NCBI GenBank assembly: GCA_019787685.1
Contig: JAHNUO010000005.1
Coordinates: forward strand, 806,001-870,000
From: Chiua virens
Taxonomy: Eukaryota > Basidiomycota > Agaricomycetes > Boletales > Boletaceae
DNA: 64,000 bases
Reading direction: 5' to 3'
Shown here: positions 35,887-48,136 of the stretch, one piece after another
Numbering within the stretch: position 1 is the stretch's first letter
Layout of the letters: every line of letters begins with the position of its first letter
The notes under the pieces: generated by a model
The model's input: the letters and a program-made list of their open reading frames with translations, nothing else
Database searches by the model: none
Told to the model about the DNA's origin: nothing
Program-made: the position numbers and the translations under genes

Positions 35887-36682
35887 TGACAAATGGAGAC
35901 TCGCTTCTGGGTAATCTGTTTTTTTTTTCGGCTACCCTATTTTAGTATTTAATCGATTTCCGTCCGTAGCGATCGTAGTTGAGCACTGTTGAAGGTAGCA
36001 CTGCGCTTGGTCGGGTGGTATCCTTGTTTTGCTTCAATCCACCTCAGTCAGCCGCTGTGCCACGTTACTGTAGCTGCAATGGGTGTCAATAGAAAAAGAT
36101 TGGATGTGGACTCATCAAGATAGTCCATCCTGTGGAAGTTATTAGGTGGGTGTGTGTAGTCTCCGGACGTCACGGTAATAATATGTACCCTGTCCTCGTC
36201 TCAAGTTGGTGGGGATCTATACCGACACCATCGGTACCAGCAAGACCTCAGACAAACGACGTTGGGCGTAACATGTACCCTGTCCTCATCTCAAGTTGGG
36301 GGGATCTATGTATGCCGACGCCATCGGTACCAGCGAGACCTTCAGACGATGTGGCATATTGGCGTCAAAGAGAAGAGACGAAACACTTCGCAGGAGTAGT
36401 GGCTTCGAAGTTCTACAGGACGATCCAAGTGTCCGCGCAGCTGTCATTGCGGTACCTGAGATCTCGAGATATACCACTGGGTACCAGTTCGTTAGTCCTA
36501 TACATGATATATCGTAATAGGTCCAGGGTTCATAGCTTGATAAATGTGGCGTCATGTCACTTTGGCCCAGAGTGCTTTGATAAGGTACCCCATGCTTGGT
36601 AACGAGGTTAGTGTCATGGGGCAAAGTTTGAAGATTCGATCGCATACGGGAGGGTCACTTAAACCGTGACGGACTACCAATC
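35887..36682. other. Intergenic, contains a tandem repeat
   Basis: Apart from the 90-bp tandem repeat annotated separately, no gene is visible. The right end carries the 3' UTR of the HD-domain gene. Confidence 0.45.
36183..36355. repeat. Imperfect tandem direct repeat, 90-bp period, two units
   Basis: Unit 1 starts ATGTACCCTGTCCTCGTCTC at 36183 and unit 2 starts ATGTACCCTGTCCTCATCTC at 36273. Both continue with CAAGTTGG, GGGATCTAT, CCGAC(A/G)CCATCGGTACCAGC and GAGACC/AAGACC in the same order. Divergence indicates an old duplication. Confidence 0.75.
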
Positions 36683-37638
36683 CTAATTGAGGACTTGACT
36701 GTTCTTGGTGATTCCCAATGACACCGAAGGCATCGGCTCAGCATCGTACTCATCCTGGACTGCCTGCAGAAACAAGAGCATCTATGGAAACGTGAGTGTG
36801 ATGATCGCCTCTGCTGCAAGTTCTGCATGTCGACTCACGAATTGATGGCGTTGAGTACCCATCGCTTTCCCAGGCTCTGTCTTGAGCCTATGTTGGATGT
36901 GGAGAAGTTTATCATAAAAGTGTTGAATGGCAGTGTCATTGCGACCTGGTGGGGCGTGCAGAGGTCTGGAGACCTATGAGACATATAGTCACTAATCGCG
37001 CAACCTCAGGCTTACTGATTTACCACTGCACTATACTGCTGCACACCTCATGATTCCTATGACATGTCGTCCATTCAAGTACTCTCAAGTCTCCAAAAGC
37101 TCGAGACCCACCAATAGCTCCAATGGCATCAAGTCGGTCGGCGTCCTGGACGCAATGAAGCTCTACGCACGTTCCATGCCACTCTTCTAGTTGACCACTT
37201 TCGCGCAGTTTCTTCTCCGTCGTCCATGACACGTTGTCCACGATTTTGACGATCAACGCAGCTCGACCGTCGGATATCAGGTCCAATGCGCAATCGTTGG
37301 CCACCGATTGAAAGAAGGGCAAAAAGTATGCAAAAGGGTCTACGGCTTCTGCAACTGAGACGTATTTCTTGTCCAATACGTCGTGCAAGAGGGCGGCGAA
37401 TTCGACGACGAGAAGATCGGGGTGTTTGTAAGCAAGTGCACGTGCGAGGCAGAGTGCTGTCTTCCTGACACGTTCGACTGAAGGGATGTGAGCAAAAAAA
37501 ATAAGGAAAACGCATGAGCTCTGTACCATGGGACACGTCGTGAGAGGGATCATAGCGTGCCATTGTGTCGGCCATGAGCTTCTCTGCTGCAGCGAGGGCA
37601 AGCTGCTCTTTTAATGAGGGATATGTATCCAAACTCAT
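36683..37638 (-). CDS. HD-domain phosphohydrolase
   Basis: About four exons starting at 37638. The product begins MSLDTYPSLKEQLALAAAEK and has the HD-superfamily metal ligands: DVSHVERVRKTA, FAALLHDVLDKKY and CVQDADRLDAIGA, followed by APPGRNDTAIQHFYDKLLHI and a C-terminal LFLQAVQDEYDAE. This is the YpgQ/YedJ-like subgroup of HD hydrolases present in bacteria and fungi, acting on nucleotides or related phosphates; the substrate is unknown. The start codon lies 163 bp from that of the divergent ZIP transporter gene. Confidence 0.85.
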
Positions 37639-37801
37639 ACTTTCACTGAGAAGGTCAATAAATCATAGCATCACGTCGCATCAAGGAAGTTTGAGCCCGG
37701 TTCGGATTCCGGATTTGCTTCCGAGGCGGGATGTTTGACGCGTTTCGCTTCATCGACTTAAGTACTCACTTGCAATTGCGACTCTCTATCCAACCTGAAA
37801 C

Positions 37802-39760
37802 ATGTGGGGTTATACCAAAATTTTCGTCGCTCTTTTACTATGCTTTGCTCTTACCTCTCACACCGTACTTTGCTCCGAGCTCTCCAACTTGGTTATACGG
37901 GTGAACCTCAACAAATGACGCTCTGCACCAGAGTACTGACAGCCTGACTCGTGACGACCAGGAATCCGACATTCATGAATGTGCTGCCGTGGAGAAGCTA
38001 AGCGACCTCAAACGCGCTGTGGAAGATGAATCTCCCATCATGCGACAAGTCTTCAGCTGGCTGTTTCCCTTCGGTCCTGGTTGGAACGCAGGTTCGTGCA
38101 CTCCAATCCCATGAACACTGGCACGTTTGTCAACATTTGTCTCAGTTCTGGGAACCTTTTACATCAGCTCGTACGTCCTTTTGATCTTCAGTATGAATTC
38201 GAAGCCTGGTTTGCTCAAGGGTTAGCCAACGTTTCAGGGTACCCAATTTTATCCTCGCATTTATTCCCGCGGAAATCGATGGAAATACCCTAAACACTAT
38301 GACTGCCTTCGCTGTTAGCTCCTCCTTTGCACTCCGATAATTAAAGAATGTCTGATCTTACAATTTGTGCAGACAGGCGGCCTCCTGTCTGATGTCTTCC
38401 TGCACCTAGTACCCCACGCGTTTCTCGGCGAGCATCAAGGTTCAGGTGCCCATTTTGTCATGGTGGAAGATAAACGAAACATACTAATCGGGTACGTGAA
38501 CCCTAGTCGACATTTTCAACAACTCAACGTCTATAGGCTTGGTATTTTTGTTGGATTCGCCGCATTTTTCATAATGGAGAAGTCCTTACGGGTACTCGGT
38601 GGTGATGAAGGAACCGAGGGTCATTCACATGGCCACTCCCACTCTCATTCACACTCCCATATTGATATATCACCCAATGCCGTTGCCTCCGGTGCATCGA
38701 CCACATCATCAGCTGATGGTCTGCGGTCCAGGGGCAGGGAGAAAGGGTCTGGAAGTGAACAATCGGAGCAAGTTGATGTGGCGCAGCCAGGTACTGGCCC
38801 GTCGAAGCTCTCGGCCTATTTGAACCTTTTTGGTGATTTTGTCCATAACATGTAGGATGAACGTTTTCCCGAAGTTACCTATCCATGCTGATCACCTCTA
38901 ATAGAACAGATGGCCTGGCGTGAGTCACAAAGACACATGTGCGTGGTATTCTGACCAAGTCTGCCTCCAGTATGGCTGCTTCTTTTTACTCATCCCCCTT
39001 GATCGGGGCAACCACTACCCTGGCTTGTTTTGCTCATGAGATACCCCACGAGATCGCTGACTATTCAATCCTCGTGCGTAGCGGATTTAGTAAGCGTCAA
39101 GCCATGCAATCGCAGTTTGTGACTGCTATTGGTGCCTTTGTACGTTTTCGTTATTTCGAGGGACTTTTCCATTCAGAATATGGTTCAATTTATGATTAGG
39201 TTGGGTGGGTCACACTTAGTAATGATTGAACGGTGGTGGGAGATTCATTTCATTCCGCAGGACATTCATGGGGATAGCGATTCATAATCTGTCAACCTCC
39301 GAAGCGGAGTTGGAGTCAATGGACTTAGCGGCAGGAGTAAGGCAGGATGCGTCCGGAATTCTTGGCACCACCGTACAACCTGCCGACTTGGTACGTCCGC
39401 CAAGTAAGCTAGTGACCAAAATATGTGATGCTCTTTATAGGTGATTCCTTTTGTTGCTGGAGGATTTTTGTACATCGGCGCCGTTGCTGTGTTGCCTACG
39501 TGAGTGTCGTTTAGGGTGATGGTCGCATGATCTGACATGGTGATCAGTCTGTTAGCGGAGAGTAAAAGCGGAACGCAGGCGTTGCGTGAGGTATGACAGT
39601 TTCCTTGTTTCAATATATTGTTCGACCGGTTGATGAAACTTCTCAAGTTCGCTGCGATGGCCTTCGGTGTCTTATGCATGTTCTTAGTGGCGTAAGGCAT
39701 CAAACACGTCCATTGAGTTGCTCTCACGGTGACTGACCTATTTTCAGATGGAATGAATAG
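37802..39760 (+). CDS. ZIP zinc transporter, SLC39A7/KE4-like
   Basis: Membrane protein predicted to release zinc from the ER/Golgi. N-terminal signal segment MWGYTKIFVALLLCFALTS. Later exons give NFILAFIPAEIDGNTLN, TGGLLSDVFLHLVPHAF (TM2-3), IFVGFAAFFIMEKSL, a His-rich loop (GHSHGHSHSHSHSHID), ITDGLAMAASFYSS (TM4 metal ligands), and HEIPHEIADYSIL (TM5 HEXPHE motif), ending VAWNE. Nine or so introns; the exon 38905-38919 is only 15 nt yet carries the Thr-Asp-Gly of the TM4 motif. Splicing across all examined junctions keeps frame. Confidence 0.9.
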
Positions 39761-40387
39761 ATGCGAGATCCCGTAGTGGATGTGTCTGTTCGCAGGGCGA
39801 TGATGACAGGATGGACAAGCTAGGGGGTGTAGAGTATGCTCGACTGTGGTATAGAATATTGAATTTGATACAGGTCGAATTGTGATTCCGAGACTCGGGG
39901 CGGAAACGGAGGCGATTATGCCGTGAACCGTTTAAATTAGAGGGTCGCATGTGCCTGTGGTTACTTTATTGGTGGCTGCAGAAGACAGAATTCATAGCTG
40001 GTGTTGTGGCGATGCCAGCGAACGTGCGTGTACTGTGGCAACCCTTTTTGTACATTTCTTTCTTAATGAGAACCTCTCCGTAATTTCAGACACACGACCA
40101 CTTGCTCTCAAAAACTTACACTCGCTTCTTTAGCCTTTCCGCGTCCTTTCCTCACCATACTCAAAGCCCCTCCTTCACAGCATCCCACCCCACAGCACAC
40201 TTTGACTCGCCGCACTGCCCCTTTAGTCTTCCACAGCATTCGATTTGTCATATTACAGGTCGGAACTGACCCTGCCCGGCTGAATGTCTGCTTATTTTCA
40301 TACCACCGTCAGTCCTGAACCCACCCCGTAACTTAAACACGGGCAGTCCTCACCCCCACCTACGCTCGCACTCCGTTCTCCCGAACA
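39761..40387. other. Intergenic / 5' region of Nudix gene
   Basis: About 630 bp. Pyrimidine-rich leader from 40130 to 40387 typical of fungal 5' UTRs; no gene recognised. Confidence 0.45.
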
Positions 40388-41024
40388 ATGGGCACAAAAG
40401 GTCGCGAAGTTCCTCGTGTCGTATGTTGCGCAATTCCGATCACAAGCTCCGCGGGCAAAGTTCTTGTCATCACCAGTCGGAAACGTCAAGACTTATGGGT
40501 CTGTGCGTATCTACCTCTCCCCTTCTTTCATTTCATCCCCTTCAATGGGTCATGTGTTTGTTCCGCGTGTTAGTTCTTGTCAGATTTTTGTTAGGCAACC
40601 CGATTCCCTTCATAGCTGACACTTCTTCTTGCCTTCTCTGTAGTACCTAAGGGGGGCTGGGAGCCCACGGATGTCGTATTGGAGGCAGCAGCATCGCGGG
40701 AAGCCTTAGAAGAAGGTCTCACCCTTTATCCCTCTATCCGTCATCTCATCTCCTGATGAATGTCCTATCCCATTCTCTGCCTCCGCTCTTGTACTTTCAG
40801 CCGGCGTTCATGGCAGAATTACACGATACGTGACGACCATTAAGTCGCCCTCCACAACCTATCACTTTTACGAGCTCGAAGTATCGTCTCTCGACAAAGA
40901 CTGGCTTGAGAGCAAAGAACGAAGAAGAGAGTGGGTCGACTACGCCGAAGCATCCAGAAGAATCGCATGGAAACCTGAGCTCTTACAAGGGCTGTCTCTA
41001 TCGTCGTTGGCTCCCTCAAGGTGA
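40388..41024 (+). CDS. Nudix hydrolase, diphosphoinositol-polyphosphate/Ap6A type
   Basis: Three exons: 40388-40502, 40644-40715, 40801-41024, or 136 residues. MGTKGREVPRVVCCAIPI begins the fold; the Nudix box is split across exons 2-3 and reads WVLPKGGWEPTDVVLEAAAS with REALEEAGV. A Tyr-rich strand (YHFYELEV) and WVDYAEASRRIAWKPEL follow. Size and motif fit the Aps1/DIPP family that cleaves diadenosine polyphosphates and inositol pyrophosphates. The specific substrate is inferred. Intron 1 is 141 nt, longer than most introns here. Confidence 0.9.
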
Positions 41025-42860
41025 CGGCAGATTTTCGCGCAGCTGCACTTCCCCCCCTTGTGCTCTGTGCTCTGGGCGCCGCCATGCGATCTTTAAACCA
41101 TGCCTGGATCATCGCACGTCGGCGTTGCCAAAACATGTCGAGACCGGTTTCATGTCACCTTGATCATCGATGGATGGACCTGACTCCTATTCTACCTCTT
41201 TTTTAACTATACCACGTTTTTCATTGCCTCATCAACCCCTCATCCCTTGCATAGTGCTCCTCTTTGATGTATCACCTATACTACAACTTCACGGCATTTC
41301 CAACATAGAGTCGTGATCGTGGCTAAACGAGGTTTCATATCTAATGACGTAGATGGTTTGCTGTGCGGTTGAATTACTTACGGGTCGTTAAACGTCGATG
41401 GTTCAATACCTCGTAAGCGAGATCGTTTATAACTCGGGCATTGATTTTACTGACGTATCCTTTTTTTTTTCTCCTTCCGGCAGTTTCGTCTTTCCGATGT
41501 AGTCAACTGCGGCAAGATCTTTCCTCCACATTATCCGCTCTTGCGAACAGCTATGAACCTTCCCGTTTTACTTTTTTTTTTGTCCTGTTCTCGACCTTCT
41601 CCACCGGCACAGAACAGTCATCTTCATCCACTCTTTGGTCTCTCTCGGGATTCTCGATTCTCGATCTCGCGGCACTGATCTCTACGTGGTTTACCGCAAC
41701 GGTTTTCCAGTTTTATCGTTCCATTACGGTTACCAGGTCACGCTCACATCTCCTTTGGTCAGCAACTTCTGATGAAGCGTCCAGTCCCAAGCTTTCTCTG
41801 GCAACGTGCGCGATACGCTCCGCACCTCCGTCTACCACGCCGACCCGTTTCTCACACTTTTTCTGACATAAAACAGGACCTGGACCCTTCGTAAAATTTC
41901 CCTTGCTGCCATGGAATCCGGCATTTAGCTGAGACATCAGGGACAAGCACTGGTGCCTGTCCCGCGAGTAGCGTTGTGCCCGTTCTCTGCGTTGAGACAA
42001 GGCTATAATTTGCACTTAGACTCGAGTGCCATGGCAAGACAGTTCTGCAACTCTTTTTTGTAGTCGCAACGGACGCGGCCCAATTAGCTGTTGTGTATGT
42101 GGCTCTTTTCTTGTATCTAACCGGACGATGCCGTGCATCATTTGACGGCTCCACGAATGTGATCTGATATGTGATAAAACCTGCTCGTTGGAATGTAAGC
42201 TGTAGGGGTGTATATTGTCACTTGTGGGACTTGACTCGGAAAATACATTAGCAGGAGGTTCCCCACAATAAGTCCGGGTGTATGATATTCAGTGAGTGAC
42301 TTTGCCGTTTAAAATACTGTATGTCCGGAAGTTCTTCCAATTTTTCGGCACGGTGGGCCCGTTGCCAAGGTCGCGCCCTTTTTCCCCTCTGTTTTCAAAT
42401 TGAATGCAAGTTGCAAACTGGTAATCTAGAGTTGTACCCCAGAGTGGATTGACAGGCCCGATGGCAGTAGATCCATTCCCAAGATTAGGGTATTTCCAAT
42501 GTCGAGTTCACGTGCAATATTCATCTCGGCACAGCGTTCCTTGTCTCCGAGCTTGTACCTGTTCAAATTGACGCGTTGCGTATTGGGGTGCACAAAGTTT
42601 TCAAAAACTAGGTGCTGCCAACCGACTGGCAGTGCTATTACTGCCGACGATCGCGCCGAGCTTACATAAACAGCACCGAATTTGATGGTCATCAAAATCG
42701 ATCTTTAGGGGTAATTGGCTCCCGAATCTTCCCGGCCAGGAAGGACTCCGTTCGAACATACAAGACGTTCAAACAGGCAAAAAGGCGACCCATGCGGTGT
42801 ACGAAGGAGGCCGGCGTCGTGCTAGATTTGTGCAATGAGCTACCAAGAACGTGGAGCCAT
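41025..42860. other. Large intergenic gap, T-rich tracts, no gene seen
   Basis: About 1.8 kb before the bHLH ATG. Contains T runs near 41460 and 41570 and CT-rich sequence, typical of a long fungal promoter/5' leader. A long frame continues 5' of the bHLH start but its residues show no homology-like structure. Confidence 0.45.
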
Positions 42861-44175
42861 ATGGACGACCCTAAAACGGTAACCGACGTGGTCGAAGCCC
42901 AGCCACAAGCCTTTGGCAATCCACAAGTCGTCCACTCAGTGCAACCGCCATCGACCTACACTACTTCTTATTCCCCCTCCTCTACCACCACGGGAATACC
43001 ATCAGCCCTTCCTTGTAACCTCCCAATGTCGTTATTGACGCCTTCAGAGTCCCGCGCTTTCCAGTCCTTCCTCGATGCCGCTGCCTTTCCTGTCGACTGG
43101 AGCATGCAGCTCGAGATCTCCCATGAGCACATGCCACCCGCTCGTGGCACAGAAGCCCTCACAAAGGCCACCAAAGATCTCATGTCCCTCGACAGCGAGA
43201 GGTGGCGCTTCCCCTCTAGTCCATATCCCAGCCAGAGCTCGGCGACACCGGCACACAGACAACAACCGCTACAGCCCAATCCACTCACGCTCTTGTACTC
43301 GGCGCGGCAGCCGAGATCCGTGCCTACCCTTGCCGATGAAGCTGAGCTGGCGATTCCGTTGTCTGCACATCTAGGGCTGTCGAGCGCACAAGCCCAGCTC
43401 CCGTTTCACCACCTCCTCAATATGAATGCCCTTGCGGATGCGAAGCGGGCTCGGGCGGATCTATTGGCGTATGATCGTAGTTCGTCGTCGGGGTCGTCGA
43501 GGGAATCGCCTGTCGATCTGTTGACCGTGCCTTCATCGAGCGCGCGAATGGTGTCGTCAGCGAAACGATCGCCCCCACCCGACGCCAAACCGTCCAACAA
43601 GCGGCATCGTCTGTCAGTGACGACGTCGCAGAATGGTGAGGAGCAGTTGCCATCTCAGAGCAGGTCGGCGTTGTTGTCGCCCTCGCAGAAAAAGGCGAAT
43701 CATATCCAGTCTGAGCAAAAACGGAGGGCAAATATCCGCAGGGGATATGACGCTCTTTGCGAGACCGTGCCCGCACTCAGAGAGGCGTGTCTTGCGGAGG
43801 ACGAGCAGCAGTTTGAAGAGGGTAAAGGCAAGAGTCGGCGACGAGGGAAGGGCAAAGGAAAGAGTGATGATATTGAGCGGATTGATGGGCGGGCGGGACC
43901 TCGGAGCGAGAACGTCGTGCTGTCGAAATGTAAGTGGTGTTATTCAACGTGTGCTTGTCCTTAATGGCTTTTGTTTAGCTATCGACTATGTGCATGAACT
44001 GTTGTCAGAACGAGAGGGCTTGATGCAACGATTGCACGTGGCTCGCAGCGCGTTACCAGCGGAACCACCCATTACTTCGTCCCCAACCGGACGCGTCCTC
44101 TTCCTCTGTGGGAGCGAAAATGGACTGGGGGGAGAGAAACACAACGATGACGATGACGATGAAGACGATGACTAG
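42861..44175 (+). CDS. Basic helix-loop-helix transcription factor
   Basis: Two exons (42861-43929, 43979-44175), 421 residues. A frame extends upstream to 42612, but the first ATG followed by a plausible protein start is MDDPKTVTDVVEAQP at 42861. The N-terminal 250 residues are Ser/Pro/Gln-rich and probably activation or regulatory sequence. The basic region and helix 1 read KKANHIQSEQKRRANIRRGY and DALCETVPAL; a charged Lys/Arg/Gly-rich loop separates it from helix 2, SIDYVHELLSEREGLMQRL. The long loop and HxxxxER/ExxxR basic pattern suggest E-box binding of the MLX/USF-like fungal group. The protein ends in an Asp-rich tail. Confidence 0.88.
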
Positions 44176-44467
44176 CATCTGCGAGCTCAATACTAGTATA
44201 AAGTTGGGCAGAAAAGCCATCGTTTACTGGAGAGAACCTCAGCACAAGCATGGGACGTTTTATTATATCTCAGTTAAATAATAGGCCTGAAGTGACTGGC
44301 GTATTCAAGTGTAGACGTTGACCTTGACGAACGATGGGCCGCCTTATTTGCTTAGATACCGTAGAGCATTTCTATTAGTGATTTACTATCTTGGCTTCAA
44401 GGCGCAATATTGTACATCCTAGTAGCGGTAATGTCACCCTAACCAAGCAAATCTCCCAGAGTCACCA

Positions 44468-45815
44468 ATGTCGGAAACCACTTGGCAGTCTCGGAAACGA
44501 AAATATCGCTCCGTACGACTTCATAACACCGCGTCTGGCTATTGGCCACGCTGATGCCTACTCATCCAGGATGGCCCGACCCCTACTTGGGTGAAACGCG
44601 CGATCGATGGGCCCGGTGTCTGGGCTAGCTGCGTCAAGGGGAAAGAAAAGCAGACTGTCGGTGAACTGTATGACTTGTTTGAGTCGGTGAGATCCCCCTG
44701 AGATGTCGATTCTCTTCCCGGGGCTCACCGTGATATCAGCTCGCCTCTGAACTATGGCCTGTGGAAGGAAGAGTTCCAAGCGAGGGACGACATGCGTCCG
44801 AAGACGAGGACGAAGGCGATGATGTGGAGGTCCTCGTTCAACGAGAGCTTGCTAGCATCAAACGTCCACGAATAGAAAACCGACTTGGTGAGTCCTACTA
44901 CGTAGCCGGCCACATGTTCGTCGCTGTGTGTTGATGTCGTGTTTTCTCGGATCAGCGAACTGTCAGACAAATACCCCCTGCGGTGAGACATGTCGACTCG
45001 TCGAGCCACAATAAAGAGTTTATATTCCCATCGTCTAGTTGTGTTCATCTCTTGCAGGCCGCCGGTAGATCCAGTCAAGTTGATCGCCACGCATGCCGAG
45101 AACGTTCGAAAGACGGGGGCGGCGCGAACGAGGTACGTGATACGCCCGGTTTTCTGGAGGATCCCTCCGATATGATGATCCTCCTTTCTTAAACACACCT
45201 ACTCCCCAAGGTATACGCACAGACTTGTACCTGTATCTGGCACCTGCGTCGCGAATCCTCCCAGAGATACATTCTCTGTGTCGACGTGTGTTTGCACCGT
45301 TCATTGCAGGAGGCGGACAGCCCTAAAGGAACGCCTCAAGTACACAAGGTCTGATCTCATGCCCTGTGATACCCTGACCTTGGCTCACGTGTATCGTTGT
45401 CCAGTACAAAATTGAACTGCGCGTACGAAACCACAACACGCTGACCCGGATGGGTATCATCGAGGAAATAGCAAAATGCATGCCCGCAAATTACGTGGTC
45501 GATCTGGATCATCCAGACGTGTTCATACTGGTGGAGGTGTTCAAGGTGTGTCAAGTATACCTGGGCTGTTCCTGTGCCGTGTGGACAACTTGAAGACGAC
45601 TCACTCGCCCATGTTTTCAGAGCGTTTGTGGTGTGAGCATTCTGAGGGATTATTACAAACTGCACAAGTTTAACGTGATGACGTTGGCGAATGAGAAGAA
45701 CACCGTGGAAGATTTTAAGCCTGACGCGGGGCGTGTTCGGAGCAGAGAGTTAAGTGGGACTGATTCTTCGCCCACAGAACATAGTCAGGCGCAGGCGCAG
45801 GAGGGCGATGCGTAA
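44468..45815 (+). CDS. TAN1: tRNA acetyltransferase adaptor TAN1 (THUMPD1); one-base frame break
   Basis: RNA-binding THUMP protein that partners the Rra1/NAT10 enzyme to make N4-acetylcytidine in tRNA. Begins MSETTWQSRKRKYRSDGP at 44468, followed by GPGVWASCVKGKEKQTVGEL, an acidic linker, CVVFISCRPPVDPVKLI, NPPEIHSLCRRVFAPFIAGG and the THUMP core KIELRVRNHNTLTRMGIIEE and VDLDHPDVFILVEVFKSVCG. Exon about 44957-44983 has 27 nt. After AGGGQP the frame is one base too long at the C run 45321-45323; without it the frame continues to VHKYKIELRV. All other junctions are clean. The C-terminus is Gln/Glu-rich, ending at 45815. Confidence 0.9.
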
Positions 45816-46043
45816 ATACTAGTAGGCCATACTCGCATCTGCTTACGAGTTCTAGATCATTCAGATCACAATCTTTTGCCATCATACATGTTGCGCCTTG
45901 TCATCGAGCTGTTAGTGTCGAGTTGTCGAGTATCTAGTCTGCTTGATTTGGCAAGTGTTGGCCCACCCTATGAACCGAGCGGTGCCACCAGGCCTACTTA
46001 CTTACTGGCGACGCGTCGTCTGATCTCTGTACAATCGACAATC

Positions 46044-47296
46044 ATGGATCCAGTGGACGCGATGCTCGATCTCATGCGGCGCCTGCCGCCAACCCGTGTC
46101 GAAGACAACGTCAACGCCCTCATTCGGATCTGTCCCGACTACGCAGATGATCTTCTCGGCAGCGTCGACCAGCCGCTCAAAGTGTTGACGGATCACGCGA
46201 CCGGGAGGGAGTACCTTGCTTGCGATTATAACAGAGATGGTGACAGTTATCGGTGAGTGTCCTTGACCATTGTCGATCGGGATTACAATCCCGTTCGTTT
46301 TCCTTTGACTAAGACATTCCACTTGATAAACGCTTATTGACTGATATGTTGCATACATGTCTCCAGATCACCGTGGTCCAACGAGTATGACCCGCCTCTC
46401 GAAGATGGCACCACGCCGTCTGTGAGGCTACGCAAGCTCGAAATCGCGGCGAACGAGGCGTTTGATACTTATCGGGAACTGTACGTCGTGCCAGCTGCGT
46501 CCGCGTCTCTCACATGGATGATATCCCCCTTTGCAATACATCACAGATATTACGAAGGCGGCGTGTCTTCTGTTTACCTCTGGGAACTCGAGGATGGTGG
46601 ATTCGCTGGCGTAGTGCTGCTAAAGAAGGGTGGGTAATGAGGTGGACGTGTGCTTCCATCACGCTTCCACTTGAGTCATGAGCCCGCCAGCATTACTGAT
46701 GGAGCATAACACGGCAGTGATGAATGCGTCGAGTCCGGATGAGCCATCGGGATCATGGGACTCTGTGCACGTCTTCGAAACGGCGGAACGTGGAAGACAA
46801 GCTCATTACAAGCTGACATCGACGGTGATCCTCCAGCTTGTCACGCGCCGCACCGAAGAGACGCCAACCGAAGCCGTTGTTACCCTAGAGAAGAAAGCCT
46901 CGGATCACAGCACCAAGTCATCGGGAAAAGTCAGTTTGAGCGGAAGCATGACCCGACAGGTGATTTGCCAAAACATCAAGCTTCTTAATTCATGCCTTTC
47001 TAATCTGTGGCGTCTTTCACTGTCCAGACGGAGCAGGACTTGCCCTTGCAGGATCCTTCGACTCATATCCCCAATACAGGAAGGATGATTGAGGAGATGG
47101 AGATCAAAATGCGTAACCTTCTCCAAGAGGTTCGTGCTTTCCCTTTGACGGAACAATAATTGACAATGATACCTTACAGGTGTACTTTGGAAAAACGCGC
47201 GACATAGTGTATGATCTCCGCAGCGTGGACGATCTAGACAAAGCGAGAAAACAAAGGGAACTGCAGAAAGAGCTTGTCGGGTTTATCAAACGGTGA
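46044..47296 (+). CDS. CAP2: F-actin capping protein beta subunit
   Basis: Caps barbed ends of actin filaments as a heterodimer with the alpha subunit. [20 protein letters not shown] starts at 46044. Then DYLACDYN-type residues ([20 protein letters not shown]), [66 protein letters not shown] and the tentacle-like C-terminal helix [19 protein letters not shown]. Five introns; all junctions examined stay in frame. Its stop is 70 bp from the convergent cyclophilin stop. Confidence 0.95.
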
Positions 47297-47366
47297 ATTC
47301 GATACCTTACAGATATAGAGGAGCTGGCAGTGTCGCATGAATCATAATTAAACTTGTTGAAGGACG

Positions 47367-48136
47367 TCAGCGTCCCGCTAACAGCGCATCGGCAATGGGA
47401 TTGGCATGAATTGTTATCTAGAAAATAGTCAGGCATCATTCCATGGTAAAAAGAAGTTGATGTCCCACATGGGTGAGTTTGATCTCGGCGAGGGGTCTGT
47501 TTTTGTTGCTAACGGGAACGCGCTCCATCATGTCCAAGGTAGAGTCGGCGCCATCAATCACCTTTCCAAAGATCGTATATTTGCCGTCAAGGTGTGAATG
47601 TTTCGCGTACGTTATGAAGAACTGTGACTTATTTGTATCGGGTCCCGAGTTCGCCATAGCGACCATTCCGCGGTTGTTGAACTGCGCGAATCATGCATCA
47701 GCCAAAGAAGCTATACCAGCGGACCCGAAATAACCCAACCTTGAGCGTGGAGCGTATCTCGTCCGCAAAAGGATTTCCCCAAATGCTCTGACCGCCTTTG
47801 CCTGAACTCGTCGGGTCACCCGTCTGTATCATGAAACCCTTGATGTTCCGATGAAATATGCAATCGTCATAGTATCCGGACGCGCAGAGCGCCAGGAAGT
47901 TCTAGAGCTATAAGCATGAGAGCTATCAAATTACCACGATGGAATCACACACTTCTGCGGCTTTTGGCACAGCCTCGCAGAACACCTCGATCTTGGATAG
48001 AATGGTAACAAGATGTATAGAGTCCTCCTGGATAGAACGTACCTTGAGTTCGCCATGAGATGTATGGAGAGTTACGGACTAAAACGCGATGTTGAGTATA
48101 TGCGCGCGATGGTGGCGGATCGGAAGAACTTACCAT
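47367..48136 (-). CDS. PPIL3-type cyclophilin (peptidyl-prolyl isomerase)
   Basis: Five exons, first one only ATG (48136-48134), spliced to read [20 protein letters not shown]. Then [57 protein letters not shown] and [20 protein letters not shown]: the complete cyclophilin active site including Arg of FHRNIKGFM and the FFITYA strand. About 160 residues, single domain. PPIL3/Cyp10 proteins are spliceosome-associated. Start codons of this gene and the divergent G-alpha gene are 137 bp apart. Confidence 0.93.

Noticed and set aside
41441..41866. Hydrophobic frame with poly-Phe runs in the gap before bHLH
   Set aside because: Encoded by T-runs in a pyrimidine-rich leader; no domain and no splice pattern.
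42612..42860. N-terminal extension of the bHLH gene
   Set aside because: No conserved residues; the start at 42861 gives a cleaner protein.
44752..45198. Long minus-strand frame opposite TAN1
   Set aside because: Shadow of TAN1; residues are non-homologous and TAN1 is on the plus strand.
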